Assembly: GCA_016926455.1 (NCBI GenBank)
Contig: JAFGOO010000165.1
Coordinates: forward strand, 1 to 6,585
DNA: 6,585 bases
Source: Methanosarcinaceae archaeon
Lineage (GTDB): Archaea > Halobacteriota > Methanosarcinia > Methanosarcinales > Methanosarcinaceae
Reading direction: 5' to 3'
The notes beneath the pieces were generated by a model. The model was not told the DNA's origin, made no database searches, and saw nothing but the letters and a program-made list of their open reading frames with translations. Both the position numbers and the translations under genes were made by a program. Below, one piece after another: positions 1 through 5,416 of the stretch. Each line of letters starts with the position of its first letter. Positions within the stretch are counted from its first letter, which is position 1.

Positions 1-710
1 GTCATTGCATAGGCTTTTGAAAAACCATTTACAGTGATAGTTCGTTCCTGCATCCCATCCATAGCACCAATACTAAAGTGTTTCCTTTCATAGATAATCT
101 TCTCGTATATCTCGTCCGAAAGCACCAGAAGGTCATGATCTATTGCAAGGTCTGCGATGTTCTTCAGTACATCACTGCCAAAAACCCCACCTGTAGGATT
201 ACATGGGCTGTTCACAACGATTATACGGGTTTTATCATTAATATATTCAGCCAAATCCAGAGGAGTGAACCCATTTTCCGGATCAGTTGGCACCCATACC
301 GTGTTGGCACCTGCAAACTTGATACATGGGTCGTATGACACCCATGCAGGATCAAAAAGTATTGCCTCTTCGCCATCGTCGAGAACTGACATCAATATCT
401 CGAATATAGCTTGCTTAGCTCCCGGAGTAACCAGTACATTCAAATCAGTGACCTCCAGTTTATTCTCGGTACGAAGTTTTTCAGCAATAGCTGTCCTAAG
501 TTCCGAAATTCCGGTAGATGGTGCATAGTGAGTCTCACCGCGGTACATAGCATCTGCTGCAGCATCGCAGATATGTCTAGGAGTATCAAAATCCGGTTCA
601 CCTAGACTGAAACTTATCACATCAACACCGTTTCGATTGAGTTGATTTGCAATATTTGCAATCCTGATGGTCGCCGATTCCTCTACACGTTCAAGCCTTG
701 AAGATGGCAT
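1..710 (-). CDS. PLP-dependent class I/II aminotransferase (aspartate aminotransferase-like), 3' part cut off by window edge
   Basis: A fold-type I aminotransferase that moves an amino group between an amino acid (probably aspartate or an aromatic one) and a 2-oxo acid, in the cytoplasm. The 236 visible codons read without interruption from ATG at 710 to the left edge; family members run to about 375-400 residues, so roughly the C-terminal third is missing. Visible in order: the N-terminal SLGEPDFDTP motif (about 35-44), TPGAKQAIFE (95-104) at the cofactor phosphate, NPTG (171-174), SDEIYE (198-203) with D199 for the pyridine nitrogen, and GFSKAYAM (229-236), where K232 is the Schiff-base lysine. 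Translation starts behind GAGG a few bases upstream. It begins 31 bp after ribH on the same strand, so it is probably the last seen gene of the riboflavin operon. Family is certain; substrate cannot be fixed from the sequence. Confidence 0.95.
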   Translation of the reverse strand, partial: MPSSRLERVEESATIRIANIANQLNRNGVDVISFSLGEPDFDTPRHICDAAADAMYRGETHYAPSTGISELRTAIAEKLRTENKLEVTDLNVLVTPGAKQAIFEILMSVLDDGEEAILFDPAWVSYDPCIKFAGANTVWVPTDPENGFTPLDLAEYINDKTRIIVVNSPCNPTGGVFGSDVLKNIADLAIDHDLLVLSDEIYEKIIYERKHFSIGAMDGMQERTITVNGFSKAYAM

Positions 711-741
711 TTTAATCCTCTATTCTGTGTAATATAAATCC

Positions 742-1146
742 TTAAAGACGTTGGACCAGTTTAACGGCCGCTTCAACTGCACGTTTGGCATAATCCACAC
801 GCTGGTGAGCTTCCAATCGGGTCATACCAGGTCCTGCAATTCCCAGTGTCACGGGTTTGTCATACTCCAGTGAAAGGTCGGTAATCTTTCTTGAAGCTTG
901 CTGCACCACAATCTCGTCATGCTTTGTTGCTCCTTCAATTACAGCTCCGATTGTGACAACAGCATCGATATCTTCCCGCTCACATAATTTCTTTATAGCA
1001 AGAGGCATATCATAAACACCCGGTACCATGATTGTTTCCTTAACAGTTGCTCCTAAAAAATCAGCATGCTCTTTGCCCAGAAGTTCCATCTGGTACGTCA
1101 GATCTCTGTTGAATTCAGCTATAACAAATCCTAGGTTAATGGCCAT
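742..1146 (-). CDS. ribH: 6,7-dimethyl-8-ribityllumazine synthase (lumazine synthase)
   Basis: Penultimate enzyme of riboflavin synthesis. It condenses 5-amino-6-ribitylamino-uracil with 3,4-dihydroxy-2-butanone 4-phosphate to give 6,7-dimethyl-8-ribityllumazine, normally as a cytoplasmic pentamer or 60-mer. The 134-residue protein is close to archaeal family length and complete. Seen in order: the substrate-binding FN pair at 12-13, PGVYDMP (42-48, the family PG-x-[YF]-[ED]-x-P loop), IGAVIEGATKHDEI (66-79) with the probable catalytic H76, and GIAGPGMTRLEAHQR (102-116), corresponding to the family GVLT-x(n)-EQA-x(2)-R region. The ATG at 1146 follows GGAGAT at a good distance. It lies 78 bp after ribC and 31 bp before the class I aminotransferase. 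The 78-bp AT-rich gap could hold its own promoter. It is a paralogue of its neighbour RibC. Confidence 0.97.
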   Translation of the reverse strand: MAINLGFVIAEFNRDLTYQMELLGKEHADFLGATVKETIMVPGVYDMPLAIKKLCEREDIDAVVTIGAVIEGATKHDEIVVQQASRKITDLSLEYDKPVTLGIAGPGMTRLEAHQRVDYAKRAVEAAVKLVQRL

Positions 1147-1173
1147 ATTTTTATCTCCATTGGGATATTATTT

Positions 1174-1189
1174 GATTAAATAATTAATC
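1174..1189. repeat. Short inverted repeat in ribC-ribH gap
   Basis: Arms GATTAA and TTAATC are separated by ATAA in the 78-bp AT-rich gap, 28 bp upstream of the ribH start. A TTACTAT heptamer (1192-1198) lies beside it; its complement ATAGTAA occurs inside the palindrome before the HTH-CBS regulator gene. It may be an operator or a TATA-rich internal promoter, but short palindromes are common in DNA this AT-rich. Confidence 0.3.
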
Positions 1190-1224
1190 TGTTACTATTT
1201 TAATATGATGTTCATGATGTTTAT

Positions 1225-1695
1225 TTACATCCGTAACTGTCCAACATCCTCAAACCCCTGCCGCTGACCCGTGCCTGCTTCCTTTGTCAATTGTTCGGGT
1301 TTGAACAGAAGCTTGACTACATTCAATGCATGTTCTCGCGCACGGGTTTCCATTAGTAAGGCAAGTTCACGCTCATCCTTTGCTTCATCCTCGTGGACGA
1401 ACACTTCGATTATATGCGTGTTGGTCATAAGCTGTGCCTGGATCAGTCCCATTGATGCCTCATGGGCACACACCTTATCCTTGTCCTGAGAACCCGGCAT
1501 ACCGAGCACAATTACGATGTCACATCCTTCTTCCTCGATAAGTTTTTTGGCAGCTACTGGAAGGTCCTTGATACCAGGCACTGTCACACGCCTTATACGT
1601 ACCGATACATTCTGCTTTATCTCATGGATTGCAGCACGTCCCATATCAAAACGTGCGAATGTCGTATCCACGATTCCTATGATTGCCATATCCAT
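1225..1695 (-). CDS. ribC: Riboflavin synthase, archaeal type
   Basis: Catalyses the last step of riboflavin synthesis, dismutation of two 6,7-dimethyl-8-ribityllumazine molecules to riboflavin plus 5-amino-6-ribitylamino-uracil. This is the archaeal RibC family, unrelated to the bacterial two-barrel RibE and evolved from lumazine synthase. The 156 residues are full length: an N-terminal GIVDTTFARFDMG strand-loop (7-19), VPGIKDLPVAAKKL (39-52), GMPGSQDKDKVCAHEAS (65-81) and the typical tail GTGQRQGFEDVG (141-152). The start ATG abuts the TAG of the upstream class V aminotransferase with no spacer. Only a weak GGAT lies about 14 nt upstream, so translational coupling is likely; M3 is an alternative start. 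Its product pathway partner RibH is next downstream. Confidence 0.97.
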   Translation of the reverse strand: MDMAIIGIVDTTFARFDMGRAAIHEIKQNVSVRIRRVTVPGIKDLPVAAKKLIEEEGCDIVIVLGMPGSQDKDKVCAHEASMGLIQAQLMTNTHIIEVFVHEDEAKDERELALLMETRAREHALNVVKLLFKPEQLTKEAGTGQRQGFEDVGQLRM

Positions 1696-2850
1696 CTACA
1701 AAAGTGCATCCAAAACATTATTTGCTGCTTCGATCCCTGGACCGATGTTCGATACTACTCCGCGTTTGTGGAGCACGGTCTCTAGTTCCTGAATGGTTAC
1801 CAGAATATCCCTTGACGTGATGTTGCCCATACTTCCAATTCTGAATATCTTACCGCTGAGACGTCCCTGACCGCCTGCAATAACGATACCTCGCTTAAGC
1901 ATATCTTTCTTGATATCGTCTCCACTTACACCTGCAGGTGCTCTCATCGCCGAGACAGTGTTCGAATAACCAGAACAACTATCCAGATTTGGAAACATCT
2001 GGATACCCATTGTATTGACAGCTGCACGGACCGCCTCAGCACCTGTCTTGTGACGGTTGATCCTGGCTTCCATCCCCTCTTCCATCACAATATGAAGGGA
2101 TTCTTGAAGTGCATAGAACAGCGGAATTGCAGGAGTGTACGGTGTTTGTGTTTTCTCTTTGTTGGCACTTTTTCTGTATGCCTTAAGATCAAGGTAATAG
2201 GGTATTTTTTCTATGTCTTCCATTGCCTCAAACGCACGCTCACTGACAGAAATCATCGAAAGTCCTGGGGGTGCACCTATACATTTCTGGGAACCCACAA
2301 CTGCAATGTCAACGCCCCATTCATCTACTCTGACATCATCTCCACCAATGGACGTGACACCATCCATGATGAACAAAGCATCATATTTTCTAGCAAGTTT
2401 TCCAATTTCTTCTGCAGGGTTCAGAATACCTGTCGATGTCTCATTGTGCACAAGTGTAACGGCCTTTGCACCCTCTGCAAGTTTTTCTTCCACCATATCA
2501 AGATATATTGAATCACCCCACTCGAACTCGAGCGGTACCACGTCCCCATATATATTCGCAAGTAACTTGAACCTTTCACCAAACTTTCCGTTCTCAATGG
2601 CGACAACCTTATCATCGCTTTTGATGGTACATCCAACAGCAGCTTCCATGGCAGCACTGCCAGAACCGCTGATAACAAAGATGTCATTATCAGTCTTGAA
2701 AATATCAGCTAAAATCTCGCGGCAATCGTCATATATCTCTGAAAATTCCGCGCCCCTGTGATTGATCATGGGCTTTGACATGGCCCGGAGTATTCGGGGT
2801 GTGACCGGAACAGGACCAGGCATCATCAGTAAGATATCTTCATTATTCAT
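1696..2850 (-). CDS. Class V PLP aminotransferase (alanine-glyoxylate / serine-pyruvate aminotransferase family)
   Basis: A cytoplasmic fold-type I aminotransferase of 384 residues, full length for the alanine-glyoxylate/serine-pyruvate family. Seen: MMPGPVPVTPRIL (9-21) near the active site, SGSGSAAMEA (61-70) holding the cofactor phosphate, HNETSTG (135-141), D163 in MDGVTS for the pyridine nitrogen, K189 in GSQKCIGAPPGL as the Schiff-base lysine, TPYTP (236-240), and R337 in FRIGSMGN for the substrate carboxylate. The methanogen homologue MJ0959 was reported as a broad-specificity enzyme making phosphoserine from phosphohydroxypyruvate, so a role in serine/phosphoserine supply is plausible, but specificity is inferred. 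The ATG at 2850 follows GAGG about 10 nt upstream; an ATG at 2860 meets a stop at once. It is the first gene of the run into ribC, which it touches. The 106-bp upstream gap probably holds the operon promoter. Confidence 0.93.
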   Translation of the reverse strand: MNNEDILLMMPGPVPVTPRILRAMSKPMINHRGAEFSEIYDDCREILADIFKTDNDIFVISGSGSAAMEAAVGCTIKSDDKVVAIENGKFGERFKLLANIYGDVVPLEFEWGDSIYLDMVEEKLAEGAKAVTLVHNETSTGILNPAEEIGKLARKYDALFIMDGVTSIGGDDVRVDEWGVDIAVVGSQKCIGAPPGLSMISVSERAFEAMEDIEKIPYYLDLKAYRKSANKEKTQTPYTPAIPLFYALQESLHIVMEEGMEARINRHKTGAEAVRAAVNTMGIQMFPNLDSCSGYSNTVSAMRAPAGVSGDDIKKDMLKRGIVIAGGQGRLSGKIFRIGSMGNITSRDILVTIQELETVLHKRGVVSNIGPGIEAANNVLDALL

Positions 2851-2879
2851 TATTTCCCATACCTCTTTTACTCAATTGA

Positions 2880-2887
2880 TTTTATAA
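2880..2887 (-). promoter_or_regulatory. Candidate TATA box of the aminotransferase-riboflavin operon
   Basis: The minus strand reads TTATAAAA here, about 33 bp before the class V aminotransferase ATG. Archaeal spacing would start the mRNA near 2858, giving a very short leader that would exclude the GAGG at about 2861-2865. A second AT-rich box, ATATATAG near 2955-2963, would give a longer leader. Which one is used cannot be decided from the sequence. Confidence 0.3.
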
Positions 2888-2903
2888 GATGATAGAAAAC
2901 GAA

Positions 2904-2943
2904 TCTCATAGTTAACAATAGATTTTTCGACATTGTAATGAGA
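2904..2943. repeat. Nested inverted repeats upstream of the riboflavin operon
   Basis: Outer arms TCTCAT (2904-2909) and ATGAGA (2938-2943) enclose inner arms ACAAT (2915-2919) and ATTGT (2932-2936). A further 8-bp pair, ATAGTTAA (2908-2915) and TTAACTAT (2953-2960), overlaps them and runs into the end of the regulator gene. These could be operator sites for the operon, but each arm is short and the DNA is AT-rich. Confidence 0.3.
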
Positions 2944-2956
2944 ATATACTATTTAA

Positions 2957-3523
2957 CTATATATGTTGTCCGTGCAGCAACTTCATCACATCGTGTTTGG
3001 TAACAACTCCCACAACCCTACCCCTTTCCAACACCAGAACAGCTGGATTTTTTTCAAGTATACGCGACACAACAACCATATCTGTATTTTGTGACACGGT
3101 GGGGAATGATTCTCCCATCATATCATGTACTTTCATCTGGGAGATGGTTGAAGTTTTTTTATCTGCCATGGACTTGATTATCATGTCCTCTGAGATACTT
3201 CCAACCGGCACACCGTTGATGATAACCGGAACCTGTGAAAAACCATGCTCTTCCATAACATGCACGGCAATATCAACCGAATCCTCAGGACAGGTATGTA
3301 CAACCGGAGAATGCATGATATCTTTCACTAGAATTTGTTCCTTCTCTGCTTCCTCAAAAGCATCGAATATCTTCCTGAGTGTCGATAATCTGGGATCAAC
3401 ATCACCAGACTCAATGCGTGCAATCAGCGGCTGGCTGACTCCTGCACGTTTTGCCAGTTTATTCTGAGTTAGGCCAAGCTCGGCTCGCTTTTGTTTAAGG
3501 TCTTCAGGTGTTGGTAGTAACAT
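2957..3523 (-). CDS. HTH-CBS transcriptional regulator (XRE-type HTH plus two CBS domains)
   Basis: A 188-residue cytoplasmic protein with the architecture of the archaeal HTH/CBS regulator family. An XRE/Cro-type helix-turn-helix spans about 7-58 (LTQNKLAKRAGVSQPLIARIESG at 18-40 carries the recognition helix). CBS motif 1 is at about 64-122, beginning VKDIMHSPVV. CBS motif 2 is at about 131-185, beginning VHDMMGESFP and ending GVVTKHDVMKLL. Paired CBS domains usually form a module that binds an adenosyl ligand such as AMP, ATP or SAM, so a sensor-regulator is likely; the ligand is unknown. The next Met is at residue 70, so ATG 3523 is the start. No Shine-Dalgarno sequence precedes it, and a 21-bp palindrome occupies the bases just upstream, which suggests autorepression. 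It lies 106 bp upstream of the riboflavin operon on the same strand, making that operon a candidate target by position only. Confidence 0.93.
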   Translation of the reverse strand: MLLPTPEDLKQKRAELGLTQNKLAKRAGVSQPLIARIESGDVDPRLSTLRKIFDAFEEAEKEQILVKDIMHSPVVHTCPEDSVDIAVHVMEEHGFSQVPVIINGVPVGSISEDMIIKSMADKKTSTISQMKVHDMMGESFPTVSQNTDMVVVSRILEKNPAVLVLERGRVVGVVTKHDVMKLLHGQHI

Positions 3524-3524
3524 A

Positions 3525-3545
3525 ATAATTACTGATAGTAATTAT
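3525..3545. promoter_or_regulatory. Palindromic operator candidate of the HTH-CBS regulator gene
   Basis: A perfect 9-bp inverted repeat has arms ATAATTACT and AGTAATTAT around a GAT spacer. It ends one base before the start codon. It lies between or over the TATA-like element and the likely transcription start, the classic place for an archaeal repressor site. The symmetric TTACT/AGTAA half-sites fit a dimeric HTH protein. Binding by the encoded regulator is inference. Confidence 0.6.
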
Positions 3546-3554
3546 AATATTTAA
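3541..3554 (-). promoter_or_regulatory. Candidate TATA box of the HTH-CBS regulator gene
   Basis: The minus strand reads ATTAAATATTATAA. Its centre lies about 25 bp before the ATG, so transcription would start at or next to the start codon and give a leaderless mRNA, consistent with the missing Shine-Dalgarno. An alternative box, TTTTAAATA at about 3564-3572, would give a leader of about 20 nt, also without a ribosome site. Confidence 0.35.
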
Positions 3555-3603
3555 TGCAATTGGTATTTAAAATAGAAAATCATTTCAACTTTGTTCTATA
3601 CAC

Positions 3604-3609
3604 AAAAAA
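3604..3609 (-). terminator. U-tract, possible terminator of the glycosyltransferase-DUF2582 unit
   Basis: Six adenines on the plus strand give a U6 run in minus-strand transcripts, about 210 nt downstream of the DUF2582-type gene and just before the regulator promoter. Methanosarcina transcripts often end at U-rich tracts, so it fits, but it is isolated. Confidence 0.22.
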
Positions 3610-3669
3610 GTTTGATCGCCGAGAAACAGAGGGCAATCATAATCCAAAATATCTATGATAGCAAATCTA

Positions 3670-3693
3670 TCCGCTGCAGAGAGATGCAGTGGA
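3670..3693. repeat. Strong stem-loop, 9-bp stem
   Basis: TCCGCTGCA (3670-3678) pairs with TGCAGTGGA (3685-3693), with one G-T mismatch that becomes a G-U pair in plus-strand RNA, around a GAGAGA loop. It is GC-rich for this non-coding DNA, followed two bases later by another stem-loop. Confidence 0.5.
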
Positions 3694-3695
3694 AG

Positions 3696-3722
3696 AGAGC
3701 ATTGATTTCATGTAGATGCTCT
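3696..3722. repeat. Second stem-loop, 7-bp perfect stem
   Basis: AGAGCAT (3696-3702) and ATGCTCT (3716-3722) form a perfect stem with a 13-nt loop. With the preceding stem-loop it makes a tandem structure of about 53 nt, consistent with a small structured RNA or a mobile-element remnant. Confidence 0.45.
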
Positions 3723-3821
3723 GGCTTGATTCGGCTACCATCAAAACCTCACGAGCTTTAGCCATGTAGTAAGATGGACTGTGGCTGTTCTAATTTATGA
3801 TTTGAGATTGTTATGTATGTT

Positions 3822-4043
3822 TTATCTGTTTTTGAGTTTTATAAACCATTTATTTCCTTTTTTATCTATATCTACTTTATTTTCTCTTGCAAGCCATCCA
3901 ATGGACATGAGACAAATATTGTTATCAAACTCATTTGCAAGAAGATTGTTTTTAAGTTGGGTTAGACTGCATTCTCCATTCTCAAGTTCGTGGTAGATGA
4001 AACCAGCCGCTTCTCCAATTTTTGGGACTTGTCCGTTCATCAT
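3822..4043 (-). CDS. Small winged-helix protein, DUF2582-like
   Basis: A 73-residue basic protein matching, from memory, the small winged helix-turn-helix family DUF2582 of archaea and bacteria, whose function is not established. The opening IGEAAGFIYHELENGECSLTQLKNNL (9-34) looks like two helices of a wing-helix fold. CLMSIGWLAREN (44-55) is the likely recognition-helix region, and VDIDKKGNKWFIKL (57-70) the beta-hairpin wing. The start ATG at 4043 follows TAGGAG with about 7 nt spacing; the next codon is also ATG, an equally possible start. It begins 32 bp after the glycosyltransferase stop on the same strand, so the two are probably co-transcribed. It may bind DNA or act in protein contacts; no ligand domain is present. 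Composition is more AT-rich than the riboflavin genes. Confidence 0.8.
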   Translation of the reverse strand: MMNGQVPKIGEAAGFIYHELENGECSLTQLKNNLLANEFDNNICLMSIGWLARENKVDIDKKGNKWFIKLKNR

Positions 4044-4075
4044 GTTTTCTCCTAATTATCTTATTTACAATCAAT

Positions 4076-5245
4076 TCATTGAATGACATTCCTATAGGTT
4101 CGAAGGGTACTCTTTGCAATCGTCTTCCAATTATACTTCGTCTCAATCAATCTTTTACCATTTTTACCCATCTGTTTGGTGGAAGAATCCAGCCCCCCCA
4201 TTGCATAATTAATACCCCATGCTATAGATTCGGGACTCTTATAGCCAACGATACCATTTGAAAAATTATCAACTATATGGACGGCATCAGTGGCAATAAC
4301 TGGCTTGCATGCGTCCCATGCTTCAAGTACCACAATACCAAATGGTTCATTACGGCTGGGTACGCAGGCCATATCACATGCATTTACCCAATCAAAAAGT
4401 ACGTCATTGGGTGCGTAACCCAGAAAATGGCATGAGCTTTCTACCCCTATATTCCATGCAAGCTGTTCACAGTAATCTTTCATGCCACCATCGCCAATGA
4501 AAACAAAATGTGCATCCCAAAAATTATGCAGCACTTCAGGCACTGCGCGGACAAGCATATCTGTTCCTTTTTGATAGCTCATGCGGCCTGTGAAAAGTAT
4601 CACAGGTGCATAAGGATGAATACCATACCCCTTTTTGATCTCACCTGGATTAATCTCTTTTTCAATTTTACCTGGAAAAATCCCATTGGGAATTACCTCT
4701 ATCTTGTAATCAGGTATTTGATAATTATACTGGACTTCCTGTTTGAACTCCTCTGAAGTTACAATCACCACTGAACTTTCATATCCTCCAAGCCATTCCC
4801 TGTGAGATATCTCGCGTGCCTCATCCCACCATCCATTCTGGTTACCATTTCTGCCCCATTCAGTACTATGTAACGTGAGTACATAAGGCTTACCATACTG
4901 TTTTTTTATGCGATTTAACACGTTTACAGGATGCCAATCATGACCATGCAGAATGTCAAAATCACCATACTCATTTTTTACCTTTCCAAATCGATCAGAC
5001 ATGGCGTTACACATCTTATCCATCTGTTGTACTATATTACCGGACTCTTCATGTGCACAACGCTGGTAATGCACACCGTTGATTTCGTCATAATCCCTGT
5101 ACCAGCCACTTCTGGTAAAAATGTGTACTTCATGCCCCAATTGGGCAAGAGACTCTGCAAGTTCTGTTACATGTGGAGATATCCCGCCAACTCTTACGGA
5201 ATGTAAACTCTCCCAAGAAAACATTCCAATTCGTAATGATTCCAT
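4076..5245 (-). CDS. GT4-family glycosyltransferase, glycogen-synthase-like
   Basis: A 389-residue GT-B-fold retaining glycosyltransferase that transfers sugar from a nucleotide-sugar donor, with no signal peptide or membrane segment, so cytoplasmic. The N-terminal acceptor domain has GMFSWESLHSVRVGGISPHV (7-26), including the glycine-rich GG loop (20-21), then LHGHDWHP (99-106) and LHSTEWGRNG (125-134). The C-terminal donor domain has VIPNGI (184-189), FTGRMSYQKGTDML (218-231) with R221 and K226 as donor phosphate ligands, and the EX7E element E300-E308 inside NEPFGIVVLEAWDA. This resembles archaeal proteins often annotated as glycogen synthase, but ADP- or UDP-glucose use cannot be read from it; glycolipid or surface-glycan synthesis remains possible. 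The ATG at 5245 has GGAG 11 nt upstream, and the only nearby upstream ATG terminates at once. The 171-bp leader holds overlapping hairpins. Confidence 0.93.
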   Translation of the reverse strand: MESLRIGMFSWESLHSVRVGGISPHVTELAESLAQLGHEVHIFTRSGWYRDYDEINGVHYQRCAHEESGNIVQQMDKMCNAMSDRFGKVKNEYGDFDILHGHDWHPVNVLNRIKKQYGKPYVLTLHSTEWGRNGNQNGWWDEAREISHREWLGGYESSVVIVTSEEFKQEVQYNYQIPDYKIEVIPNGIFPGKIEKEINPGEIKKGYGIHPYAPVILFTGRMSYQKGTDMLVRAVPEVLHNFWDAHFVFIGDGGMKDYCEQLAWNIGVESSCHFLGYAPNDVLFDWVNACDMACVPSRNEPFGIVVLEAWDACKPVIATDAVHIVDNFSNGIVGYKSPESIAWGINYAMGGLDSSTKQMGKNGKRLIETKYNWKTIAKSTLRTYRNVIQ

Positions 5246-5260
5246 TAATTCTTTCGCTCC

Positions 5261-5282
5261 ATGATCTCAATTTAGAGTTCAT
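5261..5282. repeat. Inverted repeat just upstream of the glycosyltransferase ribosome site
   Basis: ATGATCTC (5261-5268) and GAGTTCAT (5275-5282) match at 7 of 8 positions around AATTTA. In the minus-strand mRNA the hairpin would end at the base next to the GGAG at 5257-5260. It may be an operator or a leader hairpin affecting ribosome access. Confidence 0.4.
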
Positions 5283-5297
5283 ACTGCTAAGATGAAC
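5277..5297. repeat. Second inverted repeat in the glycosyltransferase leader, overlapping the first
   Basis: GTTCAT (5277-5282) and ATGAAC (5292-5297) are perfect 6-bp arms with a 9-nt loop. The 5277-5282 arm is shared with the neighbouring inverted repeat, so in RNA only one of the two hairpins could form at a time. Confidence 0.4.
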
Positions 5298-5313
5298 CCT
5301 AGCCCCAAAGTGC

Positions 5314-5326
5314 TAATATATTAAAA
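5314..5326 (-). promoter_or_regulatory. Candidate TATA box of the glycosyltransferase gene
   Basis: The minus strand reads TTTTAATATATTA. A start about 25 nt downstream, near 5295, would leave a leader of about 50 nt with both small hairpins mostly included and GGAG available. It is the best AT-rich box in this gap. Confidence 0.4.
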
Positions 5327-5367
5327 TTCGATAATAAAACTTACGGTTAAGGAATCCATTTATTTAC

Positions 5368-5373
5368 AAAAAA
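5368..5373 (-). terminator. U-tract, possible terminator of the antiporter gene
   Basis: Six adenines on the plus strand give UUUUUU in the minus-strand transcript (context CUAUUUUUUGU), about 44 nt after the antiporter stop and before the glycosyltransferase promoter. This is the spacing and composition expected of a U-rich archaeal terminator; no clear hairpin precedes it. Confidence 0.4.
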
Positions 5374-5416
5374 TAGATGAAGGATACTTTCTACAGAACC
5401 GAATTAACCTATAAAC

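Larger units (their letters stand above)
3546..3821. other. Gene-free stretch with stem-loops and a relic-like short frame
   Basis: No convincing gene lies between the HTH-CBS regulator and the DUF2582-type gene. The stretch contains two consecutive stem-loops (3670-3693 and 3696-3722), more GC-rich than their surroundings. On the minus strand, ATG 3765 opens 32 codons ending at 3667, beginning MAKAREVLMVAES. It has no ribosome site, and a second frame beyond its stop (reading IDILDYDCPLFLGDQ near 3650-3605) also looks protein-like. This could be a frameshifted remnant of a gene or transposase, or a structured RNA. I recognise no family. Confidence 0.4.

Noticed and set aside
157..528. Plus-strand open frame over the left-edge gene
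   Set aside because: Antisense to an aminotransferase whose minus-strand frame is unbroken and rich in catalytic motifs.
2213..2761. Long plus-strand open frame (182 codons)
   Set aside because: It lies wholly antisense to the class V aminotransferase, has a serine/threonine-rich shadow-like composition and shows no domain.
2851..2956. FMN riboswitch upstream of the riboflavin operon
   Set aside because: The 106-bp gap is too short and AT-rich and shows none of the conserved RFN-element segments; archaea generally use protein regulators for this pathway.
2997..3467. Plus-strand open frame of 156 codons
   Set aside because: Antisense to the HTH-CBS regulator, which has clear motifs in its own frame; no recognisable family.
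3667..3765. 32-codon minus-strand frame starting MAKAREVL as a real small gene
   Set aside because: No ribosome site or promoter spacing, ends in low-complexity serine residues and overlaps stem-loops; kept only as a possible relic.
3781..3996. Plus-strand hydrophobic short frame that might be a membrane peptide
   Set aside because: It is the complement of the AT-rich DUF2582-type gene; the hydrophobicity comes from T-rich antisense codons, and no ribosome site precedes it.
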